Positions 1-8,459 of a stretch of 64,000 nucleotides of DNA are shown here, one piece after another (the stretch's first letter is position 1; the number at the start of each line of letters is the position of its first letter). Origin of the DNA: Micromonospora phaseoli (GTDB taxonomy: Bacteria > Actinomycetota > Actinomycetes > Mycobacteriales > Micromonosporaceae); the NCBI RefSeq assembly GCF_900109115.1, contig NZ_FNYV01000015.1, positions 1 to 64,000 of the forward strand. The letters run 5' to 3'. The translations under genes and the position numbers were made by a program. The notes under the pieces are model-generated. The model had not been told where the DNA came from, searched no databases, and was given only the letters and a program-made list of their open reading frames with translations.

Positions 1-247
1 CGGCGAGCTGCGCATCGAACCCCTCGCGAGTGCTGGGCGTGAACGCGACGCTTGCGTGTCTAGCGTGACCACTGACCATAAAGAGGATCGTTCCGGAGGG
101 GTGCACCCACGCCGGATAACCCCACTTGATCGCCTCGCTCGCCTCCGGAACCGCCTCGTGGGCCAGTGCCCGCAGCTGCTCAAGCAGCTCGCGGCCCGGT
201 CCGGTGAAGCCGTCGATGTACTCGTCGACCGTCTGAGGTCTGACCAT
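1..247 (-). CDS. DUF1801 (YdhG-like) domain protein, 3' end outside the window
   Basis: This frame reads from an ATG whose A is at 247 leftward to the window edge without a stop, giving 82 visible residues. The start MVRPQTVDEYIDGF, the middle EASEAIKWGYPAWVHP and the later SVAFTPSTREGFD match the DUF1801 fold as I know it: a small alpha/beta domain in proteins sometimes called iron chaperones, whose biochemical role is poorly defined. The family is usually 110-150 residues, so about one third of the gene lies outside. It is transcribed away from the recombinase remnant to its right. The function is not known; the family call is from recognition of the sequence pattern only. Confidence 0.72.
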   Translation of the reverse strand, partial: MVRPQTVDEYIDGFTGPGRELLEQLRALAHEAVPEASEAIKWGYPAWVHPSGTILFMVSGHARHASVAFTPSTREGFDAQLA

Positions 248-574
248 GGCGCCAGTGTGGCACGCCCTGCTCGGCTCAGCGCCCGCAGTGAGCGAGGCTT
301 GCTGGGTTCACATGCTGTTTCAGCTCACCGGTTGACGATCTCGACGGACATCCGGATCTCGGCAAATCCGCACGCCGAGGGAACGGACGACGAGCAACAT
401 CCCATCACGCAAAGTCACCGATTTGCAGCATCGCCAGAGCAGCCGGCGACTCGCCGGACCAGCCCGACCCCGACGCCGGTGTGGCACTTGCAGCCGTACC
501 TGCCTCTGCACTCGGATCTATACGACGACATCCGGTGTCTCGACGGCTCTAGCCTGCGTGTTCTATCCGTTGAT
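248..574. other. Gap without a recognisable gene
   Basis: I see no frame with a plausible start, ribosome site and protein-like composition here. The frames that stay open across it are rich in Arg, Pro and Thr and match nothing I recognise. It probably holds decayed DNA upstream of the recombinase remnant. Confidence 0.5.
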
Positions 575-934
575 GATCTTGTTCAACCCGGCGGCGGGTC
601 AGGCCGAACGCCTCCGCGCCGAGCAACACCAGCAGGCAACAACTGCGGCCAAGATTCCCGACAAGGCACGCCACCCCACCGAGAAGGAACTCATCGCCAT
701 CATCGACGAACTCGGCGACCCTGGTCACCGCACTACGAGACGCCGACCCCGAACACAAACTGGAGGTCTACCGCAACCTCGGACTACACCTGACCTACAC
801 CCCGGAAACACAAACGGTGCGGGCAAGTGTCGATCTTGCCGCGCACCGTTGGGATTCGGTTTGTGTCCGAGGGGGGATCTGAACCCCCACGCGCGGCGTA
901 TGCGCCGGAAACCGGCGCGAAGCATGGACAGTAA
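575..934 (+). pseudogene. Serine recombinase C-terminal remnant, frameshifted
   Basis: Two adjoining frames together give a serine-recombinase tail: AERLRAEQHQQATT and ELIAIIDELGD in the first, then VTALRDADPEHKLEVYRNLG and LHLTYTPETQTVRA in the second. The same order of motifs is in the recombinase remnant at the right end of the island (VVEALGNIAAVLRDADPADK, ELGIALTYRPTTRTV). The break is an extra C near 718-723, where GACCTGGTC would be expected but GACCCTGGTC is present. The catalytic resolvase domain and the zinc ribbon are absent. The reading frame runs over the tRNA-like 3' end at 862-891, exactly as the second remnant overruns the intact tRNA. This is a dead fragment of a large serine recombinase or integrase. 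Confidence 0.75.
862..891 (-). repeat. Partial copy of the tRNA-Leu 3' end, probable attachment-site remnant
   Basis: The segment matches the acceptor 3' strand and T arm of the tRNA gene at 10321-10404 apart from two mismatches in the T-loop region, and it shares the flanking TTG. The rest of a tRNA (D arm and a normal anticodon arm) cannot be folded here, so it is not a working gene. Phage and integrative elements commonly leave such a tRNA 3'-end duplicate at the far end of an insertion. Its position just after a recombinase tail, like the intact copy, supports an att reading. The mismatches allow another source, such as a different Leu or Ser tRNA gene. Confidence 0.6.
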
Positions 935-1621
935 CCTAGCAGAACTCTCACTCTCTCGGGACGCGAAAGATCGCTGCCGGTGAGGATCGACCCGGTGGCA
1001 GATCGCTACGGATCGCGCTACCGCAGCGGCCGGCGACCAGCCGCAGCATCGGTTGCAGACGCACCGCCAGTACCGGCTAACGTGGACAAAGACGCCATGG
1101 TTCCGCACCGTCAGGCACGAACAAGCTTGTGCGATTGATGGCGCGTACCAGTAGGCTTCCCGACCGGGCCGCCCGGCCGACGAACCTGCCGATAGACCAC
1201 CACCGCGACGGCAGATCCCGCACAGCCTGCCCGGCGCGTTCGCCGAGACGTCGTCGATCACACCTACCGGCGCGCCATCGCTGCCGTAGTGCCGGATGCG
1301 CTGCGGCGCTGACGTCGCGCAGTAGCCGCACCATTCACGCGCCGCTGGCTCCCGAGGAAACGACGGTCGAAGCCGTACTCACCGCCTACGTCAAGGAAAT
1401 TTCAAGACTATGGCTGGCAGCCAGTACCAGAACCTGAAACGGCAACGAGCCGAGGCATACCGCTTGCTCACTCTCCGAGTCCCGACCCCGGCCCGTCGAG
1501 TGGAAGTATCCCGAGGTTACGAATTCCGACTGGCCTGTGGCCGGTCACAGCTGCACACCGGCGACGACCCACCACCCACGACGAAGGTGGCTGCGATATC
1601 ACAGATTCCTCGGGTCCCCGA
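935..1621. other. Gap without a recognisable gene inside the island
   Basis: About 690 bases hold only short or low-complexity frames. Several plus-strand pieces resemble protein in one stretch and then change frame, for example around 1230-1310 and 1340-1420, which suggests gene debris, but I cannot name a family. I report no gene. Confidence 0.45.
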
Positions 1622-2224
1622 CTACATGCCCTGGCCGGTCCGCAGTTGCTCGATGAGCCGACCCGCGAACGACTCGACCGCGGGTGCTACCGCTTCGCCA
1701 ACCCCTACCTGGCCAAACGTGCGGTTCTCGCCAAGTGTCGACACCCGTACCTCGACGAAGAGGTTGCCGTCTCGGACATAGAGGGTGTCCTCGGTGTCGT
1801 CGAACGCGTACGACATCAACTCCACACCCGGCAGCGAGCCCTCGGCCGTCTCCTTCAGCAGTCGGGTGTCGTACGCCAGCCGCGCGCCCTCAGGCGATCC
1901 GTAGGTCGCCATGCCCACCGCGACAGTCACATCAGGACGCTTACCCGCTCCATAGCCCCGCAGACACTGGATCCCACCGCTGTACAAGAAGTTCGCCGGC
2001 ACCAACCAGTTGGTCGCCGCCTCCTCGACCAGCGACAACGGAATCGCCGACTCCAGAACACCGAAATCGATCTGCTGGCAGACCTGCGCCGTCAGGGCGT
2101 ACTCACGAGCCGCAGGATCAGCCGACGACGACGCCTGACCAGCTTCGGTGGGCGTCTCCGCCGCCCCACAACCGGCCAGCAAAACCCCAGTGACGAGCAG
2201 GGCAGCAAGAGCAGGGGTACGCAT
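1622..2224 (-). CDS. Secreted lipoprotein of unknown function
   Basis: The 200-residue product starts MRTPALAALLVTGVLLAGCG, a standard type II signal peptide with the lipobox LAGC at residues 16-19, so it should be anchored on the outside of the membrane. An upstream in-frame ATG exists, but the chosen one has GGAG six bases before it and places the signal peptide at the very N-terminus. The mature part has a Ser/Ala/Glu-rich linker, then a domain with paired Cys (QVCQQID and IQCLRGYG) and an even mix of charged residues. This resembles the DUF3558-like lipoproteins common in actinomycetes, but I am not sure of that. It stands alone inside the island. Confidence 0.75.
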   Translation of the reverse strand: MRTPALAALLVTGVLLAGCGAAETPTEAGQASSSADPAAREYALTAQVCQQIDFGVLESAIPLSLVEEAATNWLVPANFLYSGGIQCLRGYGAGKRPDVTVAVGMATYGSPEGARLAYDTRLLKETAEGSLPGVELMSYAFDDTEDTLYVRDGNLFVEVRVSTLGENRTFGQVGVGEAVAPAVESFAGRLIEQLRTGQGM

Positions 2225-2423
2225 CCAGAGCTCCAACTTGAGGAGAGAGAAAGCATCTTGGGAAGGGAGCGATGATCGTACACTAACCCTGCCCCCTACA
2301 GCACATAATCATACGCTGGGCGCAGCGTAAAGACGTCGCGAGCCGCGAATCCCCTGGTCAGCGCCTCAAGCCTACGCGAAACGCTACGGACTGCTGCCGA
2401 GTGTCGTCGGATTCGAAAGGAAG

Positions 2424-2454
2424 GCGGGCTCAACCGGCATCCGGTCGAGCCCGC
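2424..2454. terminator. Hairpin downstream of the immunity gene
   Basis: GCGGGCTC and GAGCCCGC pair around an inner ACCGG/CCGGT stem, giving a stable hairpin with one mismatched position. It lies just beyond the stop of the minus-strand toxin/immunity pair, where a terminator would be expected. Confidence 0.6.
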
Positions 2455-2500
2455 TCAAGCTCCGTCTTAGAACGCGGGACGGCCCCTAATTTGCATCGAC

Positions 2501-2740
2501 TTACATCATGCGACGTGCAACGTTCAGCGCCCAAATCAGGAATTCGGCCGACACGCCATCCAATTTCGGATTAATTGAAACTCGCGCGTCACGCCAGTCC
2601 GAACCTCGGTTGAATACTGCGACCACCGATCCTGCCGATGACACGGCAGGATCAATGAACTCGATGACATGCTCGTCACTTGTCGCGTCATCGAAGCTAA
2701 CAACTTGGATCTTACGACCCTCGTAGTCTTCATTAGTCAT
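2501..2740 (-). CDS. Small acidic protein, candidate immunity protein of the Hint toxin
   Basis: The 79-residue product (MTNEDYEGRKIQVVSFDDAT at the start, FLIWALNVARRMM at the end) has no signal peptide or membrane segment. It begins 11 bases after the toxin stop, with AGGAG upstream of its ATG, so the two would be translated from one message. A small cytoplasmic gene immediately 3' of a polymorphic toxin is the usual position of the cognate immunity gene, and this is the only basis for the call. I do not recognise the family. Its base composition is lower in GC than the core genes to the right, which fits acquired cargo. Confidence 0.6.
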   Translation of the reverse strand: MTNEDYEGRKIQVVSFDDATSDEHVIEFIDPAVSSAGSVVAVFNRGSDWRDARVSINPKLDGVSAEFLIWALNVARRMM

Positions 2741-2751
2741 TTGCGCTGCTC

Positions 2752-3705
2752 CTAGTCGAGGAAGCCCGAGAAGTTGCCGTTGAGATCAAAGCGTGCTCCT
2801 CGGCCACCAGGAAGCCGAACATCGAGTGCATCTTGCCACTGACCACCCACACGACCATACCCTAGGTGGACGACCGAGTCGGGATTCGTCAGACTATCGT
2901 CGAGCATATCCTGCCCTGCCGAGTTCCATCCTTGAGGATTTTCTCGTCCGGCAGGTCTCGACCAATTTGAACCGGTCTCCGCGCGATCTGCATGCTTTTG
3001 CAAGGCACGCCCAGCAACCGAGTAACCGCCCCTTTGCAGAGTTGCGCCAGACGCAGAAGCTGCGTCGAGGTCGATTACTCCGGAGGGGCGAGTTCCGCAG
3101 TTGTGTACGAGGACCGGGGTGTTACCGGCCACCACATAGTACGTGTGGATCGCCGCAACCGTGAGGTTGTACACCACCTCGGCTCGTCCGGTGGCGGTGA
3201 GTCTATCGACCTCTAGCGACTGCCCGTCGACCGAGAGCAGCAGATCACCTGGAATCAGGTCCCCGGCGTTGCGCCATTGCCGCCTGCTGTCATCCCAGAA
3301 GGGGTGGTCGGCGGTGGTGTCTACCGTCTCGCCGTCGATGGTGAGCTTGAGTACTTTGTCGCGATGGACCCAGGTGGCAGTGACTTCTCTCGAGCCGTAT
3401 TCCCCGGTTTCTGGGTCTCGGGCAAACACTTCATCGCCTGGCTTGATCTTGCTGATCGGCTTCGTCGTGCCGTCGGCCATCAGGACCCGGGTGTCGGGGG
3501 TGAAGCTGCAGTATGCGTTCGCGAGCCGCATGCCGAGCGAGTTGATCCCTTCGATGGGGCCACTGCCGGCTCGGGATGCCATCCGGCTGAGACTGGCGAG
3601 GATGGTTGAGTCGGTCGCAACGGAGCGGAATCCTCCTAGGACTCCTCTCCCGCCCATGACTTCGACGCCGCCGGTTACGGCTGACAACATTTGGGAGTGT
3701 GTCGT
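2752..3705 (-). pseudogene. C-terminal part of a polymorphic toxin with Hint autoprocessing domain, truncated by an IS
   Basis: After a short linker the frame has a full Hint domain: it starts at the Cys of ANAYCSFTPDTRVLMADG, has the block B motif TTADHPFWD, and ends in HTYYVVAGNTPVLVHNC with the Asn and following residue needed for cleavage. Such pretoxin-Hint domains release the C-terminal toxin tip in Rhs, CDI and similar systems. The tip is about 115 residues, with AGRALQKHADR, NPQGWNSAGQDMLDD and a terminal GRGARFDLNGNFSGFLD. I associate this ending with small nuclease tips, possibly of the BECR RNase fold, but that is not certain. The 5' part, with secretion or repeat modules, is gone: coding DNA runs straight into the IS end at 3706. 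The frame stays open 31 codons into the IS, giving a false start there. Confidence 0.78.
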
Positions 3706-5069
3706 TTTCCGTGTTTGGGCCTGTGGTGTGATCGAGGTTGTTAGATGGCGATCCGGTCGCCGTAGGCGAGGATCAGGGCGTTGAGGGCCTTGGCCCAACC
3801 GTAGACCCGGCCGGTGATGCTCCCGCCGCCCCGGCGTTGCTGTTGGACGACGAGGTAGAGGACCTTCATCGCGGCTTGCTCGGTCGGGAAGTGCCCGCGC
3901 CGTCGGGCGGCTTGCCGGAACCGGGCGTTCAGGCTCTCGATGATGTTGGTGGTGTAGAGGACCTTGCGGACCTCATGGTCGTAGTCCAGGAACGGCACGA
4001 ACTGCGGCCAAGAGGTGCGCCAGAGCCGGATGACGGCGGGGTACTGGTCACCGAACTGCGTGGCGAACGCCTCGAACCGGGCCTCCGCAGCCGCGACGGT
4101 GGGGCGGTGTAGATCTCCCGCAGCGCGGGGGTGATCTTCTGCCAGTCCTTGCGGTTGGTGTAGCGCAGGCTGGCCCGCACCAAGTGGACGACGCACTGCT
4201 GGTGGACCGCCTGCGGCCAGACCTGCTCGATCGCGTCGGTCATGCCCTTGAGGCCGTCGGAGCAGACCATGAACACGTCCTCGACACCCCGGTTGCGCAG
4301 CTCGGTGAGGTAGCCGGCCCACTGCTTGGCGCCCTCACCGCCGGTCCCGGCCCACATACCGAGCACGTCACGTTCCCCGTCGAGGCTGATCCCGACCACC
4401 ACGTAGACGGGCCGGTTCGCGACCTGCCCCTGGCGGATCTTCATCACCAACGCGTCGATGAACACCACCGGATAGATCCGGTCCAGAGGCCGCTGCCGCC
4501 AGGCTTCCATCTCCTGCACGACGTTGTCGGTGACCCGGCTGATCAACTCCCGAGACACGTCGGCGTCATACACATCCGCCAGATGCGCGGCAATCTCCCC
4601 GGTGGTCAACCCTTTGGCATACAGCGACAGGATCGCCTCATTGAAACCATCCAACCTGCGGACGTGCTTGGGCACGATCCGCGGCGTGAACGACCCCGCC
4701 CGATCCCGAGGAACCTGAATCCGCACCGGCCCGACCTCGGTCTGCACCGTCTTCGCACCGTGACCGTTGCGGATGTTGGTCCGCCGGCCGGTCGACTCGT
4801 CGACACCGGCCTCGTCGAGGTGCGCATCCAGCTCCGCATCGAGCGCTGATTCGAGGACAGTCCGGGTGATCCCCGCGAGGAGGCCACCCGGCCCGACCAA
4901 CGAGACTCCGTCGGCCTTAGCCCGCTCGACCAGCTGCTGAGCGAACTCCACCTCCGCCGCCGACGGCTGCGGAAGCTGAACAACGTTCTTCTTGTCTGCC
5001 ATGACGTGGTCCTTCCCGGACAGGATCAACGTCCTGTCCGACGGACCACACCCAGGTCAAACACGGAAA
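3706..5069 (-). mobile_element. IS256-family insertion sequence
   Basis: Matching inverted ends are present: TTTCCGTGTTTG at 3706-3717 and its complement at 5058-5069, with partial pairing continuing inward (GGCCTGTGGTGTG against GACCTGGGTGTGG). Between them lies one transposase gene of IS256 type. The length of about 1.36 kb is normal for the family. The bases just outside the ends (3698-3705 and 5070-5077) do not form the 8-bp direct repeat normally left by IS256 elements. Together with the loss of the toxin 5' half, this suggests a deletion or recombination after insertion. Confidence 0.85.
3741..5002 (-). pseudogene. IS256-family transposase, one-base frameshift
   Basis: The product begins MADKKNVVQLPQPSAAEVEF from an ATG preceded by GGAAGGACC. 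It carries the family's DDE-type core: FIDALVMKIRQGQV, the segment FMVCSDGLKGMTDAI with the second Asp, HQQCVVHLVR and, in the next frame, NIIESLNARFRQAARRRGHF with the Glu. The frame changes at about 4104: REIYTAPP should continue TVAAAEARFEAFA but one base is missing in the run GCCCCACC. The two parts together are about 420 residues, the usual length. As read the transposase is split and probably inactive. A sequencing error would be the alternative, because the rest is well preserved. Confidence 0.85.
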
Positions 5070-5182
5070 TCTACGCAGTCCCCAGTCAGGCAATCGCGGC
5101 CAACGGACAGAACGAGGACACGGACGAGCTGCATCGTGGCCAAAGGCTCGACATAAGGTAGTTGCGCCGCCACCAACAGGCA

Positions 5183-5211
5183 TTGACGCTTGTCGAGCAG
5201 ACCGGTAGAAA
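5183..5211 (+). promoter_or_regulatory. Candidate sigma-70-type promoter for the S1 protease
   Basis: TTGACG at 5183-5188 and TAGAAA at 5206-5211 are 17 bases apart. They lie about 105 bases upstream of the protease start, in the first DNA beyond the IS end. Confidence 0.5.
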
Positions 5212-5317
5212 CGAGCCATGCCGGTGGTCGGTAGTTACTGCCACCGCCGATGAGCGAGGCCGAAGCTCCAGCGGCGCGCTTGGGGCTTCATTGCTGCGAC
5301 CCTGGGGAGGTCAGAAC

Positions 5318-6580
5318 GTGCGGATGTGTTCCCGAAGGCTCGTTCCAACTATCGCAGGCGTGCTGGTGGCGGCGCTCGCTGCCGCAGCCCCTGCGGCAGC
5401 CGATCCCGGCGGCCGTACGCTGCCCTCCGAGGTTCGATCGACGGAGGAGAGGCAGCTAGTCGATGAACTCGGGGTTCAGCCACCCGACGTGGACGCCAAA
5501 ACGCTGCAAGCATCCAGCGTGGCTCGACGGATTCAGCAGGTCATCGACCAGGGCCACGATCAGGGGTTCGGTTCGTTGCGGCTGGTTCGCGACACCGGCG
5601 CGGTGGAACTGCGTTGGAAGGGCAAGCTACCCGCAGCGGTCGACGAGGCCGTCAGGGCAGGACGCCGTGACGTGCCGGTCGCGGTGGTCGAAAGTAGGTT
5701 CACGCTGGCCGAGCTGACTGCGGAGATCCGTCGCCTGTTCAAGGCTCCAGCCTCACAGCTTGGCGGTGAACTGGTGACGGCGGCACCACTGCCAGACGCG
5801 AGCGGGCTCAAGCTCTCTGTCGCTGGCGTCACGAGCGTCTCTGCGGTTACCAGCAACCTACGCGCGAACAGGATTCCCGTTCAGGTGACGGCCGGATCGG
5901 CGATTCAGCCAGCCGGACGCTGGGACGATGTCACGCCGTTCTGGGGCGGCAGCGTCATCTGGACAGGCACCGGCAGCCTCTGCACCGCCGGGTTCGCAGC
6001 CAGAACGTCCACTAACGCCCAGGTGATGATTACCGCACGGCACTGCGGAGCGAACACCAACTGGTACACCCCGCTTTACCAGCTCTACGTCGGGCGCGCC
6101 AACAGCGGCTCAGTGGCTCTCGACGCCATGACCATCAGCGAGCAAACCTACCAGGGTGCGGTCTTCACCGGCCCCTTCAACTCCAACTACGGAGTACCAA
6201 TCGTAGGCTGGGCCAGTGCCGTTCTCAACGACGTGGCCTGCACCTCGGGTGGGCTCAGCGGCAACGACTGCAACACCAGGATCACGGAAACCAACATCTA
6301 CTTCAACCTGAACGGAAACCTCACGGGCCCAGCGTTTGTCACTGAACACTTGGCAGGGATTGCATCCGTCGGTCAGGGTGACAGCGGTGGGCCGACGATC
6401 GGCTACGACACCGGCGGTTTCAGGGCGTTGGGCATCATCAGCGCAGTCGCGACCGGGCAGCAGTTCGAGGGCACCTGCCAGGGGTATGACTACACCGGGC
6501 GCCGGTGTTCGCGGGTCGCGTTGCACATCAATATCGGCAGCATCCTGTCGCACTTCAACCTGACCATCGCCACCAGCTGA
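5318..6580 (+). CDS. Secreted S1-family serine protease
   Basis: The GTG at 5318 was chosen because GGGGAGG ends seven bases before it and the resulting 420-residue protein starts with a clear Sec signal peptide (VRMCSRRLVPTIAGVLVAAL, then AAPAAADPGG). An N-terminal pro-region of about 170 residues follows, as in streptogrisin/alpha-lytic enzymes. The peptidase part begins near residue 200 and has the His motif MITARHCG and the nucleophile motif GQGDSGGP. The catalytic Asp is probably in ALDAMTIS. Cys pairs (ACTSGG/DCNTR and GTCQ/RRCSR) suit an extracellular enzyme. It sits alone between the IS and a strong terminator. I infer export and self-maturation; the substrate is unknown. Confidence 0.85.
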   Translation: MRMCSRRLVPTIAGVLVAALAAAAPAAADPGGRTLPSEVRSTEERQLVDELGVQPPDVDAKTLQASSVARRIQQVIDQGHDQGFGSLRLVRDTGAVELRWKGKLPAAVDEAVRAGRRDVPVAVVESRFTLAELTAEIRRLFKAPASQLGGELVTAAPLPDASGLKLSVAGVTSVSAVTSNLRANRIPVQVTAGSAIQPAGRWDDVTPFWGGSVIWTGTGSLCTAGFAARTSTNAQVMITARHCGANTNWYTPLYQLYVGRANSGSVALDAMTISEQTYQGAVFTGPFNSNYGVPIVGWASAVLNDVACTSGGLSGNDCNTRITETNIYFNLNGNLTGPAFVTEHLAGIASVGQGDSGGPTIGYDTGGFRALGIISAVATGQQFEGTCQGYDYTGRRCSRVALHINIGSILSHFNLTIATS

Positions 6581-6592
6581 CCCGATGACCTC

Positions 6593-6626
6593 GCCGTCGG
6601 GCCACACATCGATGTGGCCCGACGGC
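6593..6626 (+). terminator. Strong intrinsic hairpin after the protease
   Basis: Perfect 14-base arms (GCCGTCGGGCCACA and TGTGGCCCGACGGC) surround a six-base loop, 12 bases after the protease stop. There is no U-run, which is common in high-GC actinomycetes. Confidence 0.8.
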
Positions 6627-6652
6627 AGGTCCGCAGCTATGCTGAATCTGCC

Positions 6653-7216
6653 ATGCGTATGCAACGAATCGGCTTGGTCGCAGTAGCCAGCTTCCTGGCG
6701 GCGACAGCAGGGTGCGCCGGATCCGTAGCCAATGATCTCGGACAACCGGCGGGACCGACACCGGCCCAAACCCGGGAACTCCTGACGGCGCCCTCCACGA
6801 CTCTCGGTGACACACCGCGAGAACTGCTGATCCGGGACGCCGAACGCACCTATCCCACCAACTCGTACTCAGGCCTGAGCACCGATGGAGCGGCGCTGGT
6901 GATCCACCGCGTGCCAGTGCCACGAGTGGACGAAATCGACACCGGTCTGCGCCTTCGACACCCGGACGTCCAGTTGGCTTTCGCCGACGCGCAACATCCA
7001 CGCACCGTCCTGAACGAGGTGTCGGACAGCATCAAGAAGGACATCCCGTACTGGCAAACCGAAGGAGTGGCCGTCGCGGCAGTGGCACCCCGCGCCGACG
7101 GATCCGGCGTCATGGTCATGGTCGACCAAGCGACCGCGGACCTGGCCGCTGCCATGCGGGAACGATACGAGTTCCCGAACATCGAGCTGACCCAAGGCGA
7201 GATCGCCCCCGCCTGA
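6653..7216 (+). CDS. Lipoprotein of unknown function
   Basis: The 187-residue product starts MRMQRIGLVAVASFLAATAG and has a lipobox TAGC at residues 18-21, so export and lipid anchoring are expected. Earlier in-frame starts lie in the terminator hairpin and would bury the signal peptide, so the ATG at 6653 was chosen. The mature domain includes IPYWQTEGVAVAAVAPRADG and VMVMVDQATADLAAAMRERY, an alpha/beta pattern like small extracellular sensing or inhibitor-like domains. I do not recognise the family. It follows the protease in the same direction but beyond a terminator, so shared transcription is doubtful. Confidence 0.7.
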   Translation: MRMQRIGLVAVASFLAATAGCAGSVANDLGQPAGPTPAQTRELLTAPSTTLGDTPRELLIRDAERTYPTNSYSGLSTDGAALVIHRVPVPRVDEIDTGLRLRHPDVQLAFADAQHPRTVLNEVSDSIKKDIPYWQTEGVAVAAVAPRADGSGVMVMVDQATADLAAAMRERYEFPNIELTQGEIAPA

Positions 7217-7765
7217 CGCCCTCTCCCTCCTCATGCAGATCAACCTGACACCAATCCATGCCGGCAGCAGATCAACTGCCAGCCGAGCGCGCCGCTGGTA
7301 CGCCCACCGTGACCTGCTCGGCGTTCTCAACGAAACCGTCATCCCCGAGACCAGCACCTTTGAGCAGACGGCCACCACGATCCTGCACGTCACCGGCCTC
7401 GCCAGCGCCGCACCCCAGACGCCCTGTCCCCGACGCGGCCGGCACTGCGCCCGCGAATCCGCCGAGGCTGCCGCAGTAGCCGTAGGCGACTCGTAATCGA
7501 TGGCGTCTCGCGACGGCCGCCACCGCCGCCCGAGCTACAGGTCGCGCTACAAGGCCACGAAATCGTACGAGGAAACTACCGACTGCCACGATGGTGCCGG
7601 TCCGATCCCTCGCGCCGCACGAAAGTAGCCGAATTGACAAGAATCAGCCGCCAATGTCAACACAACGTTGCCATTCGCTTACTCGACCTACATTGAGCAG
7701 GAGGATCGGCGACAGCTGCACGGAAGGATCGAACCTGCCAATACGAGGCAGTTAGTCGGATCCCG
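7217..7765. other. Gap without a confident gene
   Basis: Frames on both strands stay open (for example 7233-7496 plus and 7272-7640 minus), but none has a good ribosome site or a recognisable motif. TTGACA at 7634-7639 has no convincing -10 partner. The GC is somewhat lower than in core genes. Confidence 0.45.
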
Positions 7766-7796
7766 TTGACGCAGCAAGTGCCGTGCAGGCTATTGT
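7766..7796 (+). promoter_or_regulatory. Possible promoter for lsr2
   Basis: TTGACG at 7766-7771 and TATTGT at 7791-7796 are 19 bases apart, a little long. They lie 47 bases before the lsr2 start. Confidence 0.35.
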
Positions 7797-7842
7797 GCTC
7801 GCAGGTAGCAGCACACTCGGTTCGAAAGGAACGCACCCAGAC

Positions 7843-8193
7843 GTGGCAAAGCAAATCATTCATAAGCTGGTCGACGACCTGGACGGCGGCGACGCCGTCG
7901 AGACCGTCAAGTTCGCTCTCGACGGCGTTCAGTACGAGATCGACCTGTCGAGCGACAACGCCACCAAATTGCGTGACGTGTTCGCTCCCTACGTCGCCCA
8001 CGGCACGAAGGTAGGCCGCGGCGGCGTGGTCGTCGGTGGCCGGGCCGCGCGCGGCCACGGTACCGCCAGCGCCGACCGCGAGCAGAACAAGGCCATCCGG
8101 ACGTGGGCCAAGAAAGCCGGCAAGGACATCTCCGACCGCGGCCGGATCCCGCAGGAGATCGTGGACGAATATCACGCGAAGGCAGGCCGCTAA
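7843..8193 (+). CDS. lsr2: Lsr2-family nucleoid-associated protein
   Basis: The 116-residue product starts at GTG with AAAGGA upstream, giving MAKQIIHKLVDDLDGGDA. This is the classic Lsr2 N-terminal dimerisation domain (roughly residues 1-60, including VKFALDGVQYEIDLS). The C-terminal DNA-binding domain IRTWAKKAGKDISDRGRIPQ ends in QEIVDEYH and carries the RGR motif that inserts into the minor groove of AT-rich DNA. Lsr2 bridges DNA and silences AT-rich, often foreign, genes in actinobacteria. Its place inside a decayed island suggests an additional, element-borne copy and not necessarily the housekeeping gene. A hairpin follows. Confidence 0.9.
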   Translation: MAKQIIHKLVDDLDGGDAVETVKFALDGVQYEIDLSSDNATKLRDVFAPYVAHGTKVGRGGVVVGGRAARGHGTASADREQNKAIRTWAKKAGKDISDRGRIPQEIVDEYHAKAGR

Positions 8194-8209
8194 CACACCA
8201 CACCTACCC

Positions 8210-8243
8210 CCGGCGGAGCCCTGATCGTAGGCGCTGCCGCCGG
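8210..8243 (+). terminator. Hairpin after lsr2
   Basis: CCGGCGG and CCGCCGG form the outer stem, with additional pairing of GCC/GGC inside. It begins 16 bases beyond the lsr2 stop. Confidence 0.6.
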
Positions 8244-8459
8244 CTTTGGGCGCACCCCCGCGCACACATCCCGGTCGCGCGCGAATCGCTGATACGTCCG
8301 GCCACCGAGCTCCCCATCGGTGCCGGCGTAGCGGAGACCAGCACCACCAACCACATTCCGGGAACCGCCCCCACCAATCAGAGGTGGCCCATTCCGAGGT
8401 CCGGGAACGCCGCGTGCCGGCACGACAGAACCCACCGGTCCGGCGCAAAATGATTCCTC

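Noticed and set aside
862..934. Second complete tRNA gene
   Set aside because: Only the T arm and acceptor 3' strand are present; the remaining bases fold into a hairpin with a three-base loop and no D arm can be found.
7233..7640. Small genes on either strand in the island gap
   Set aside because: No ribosome site, no recognisable motif and strong overlap between frames on opposite strands.
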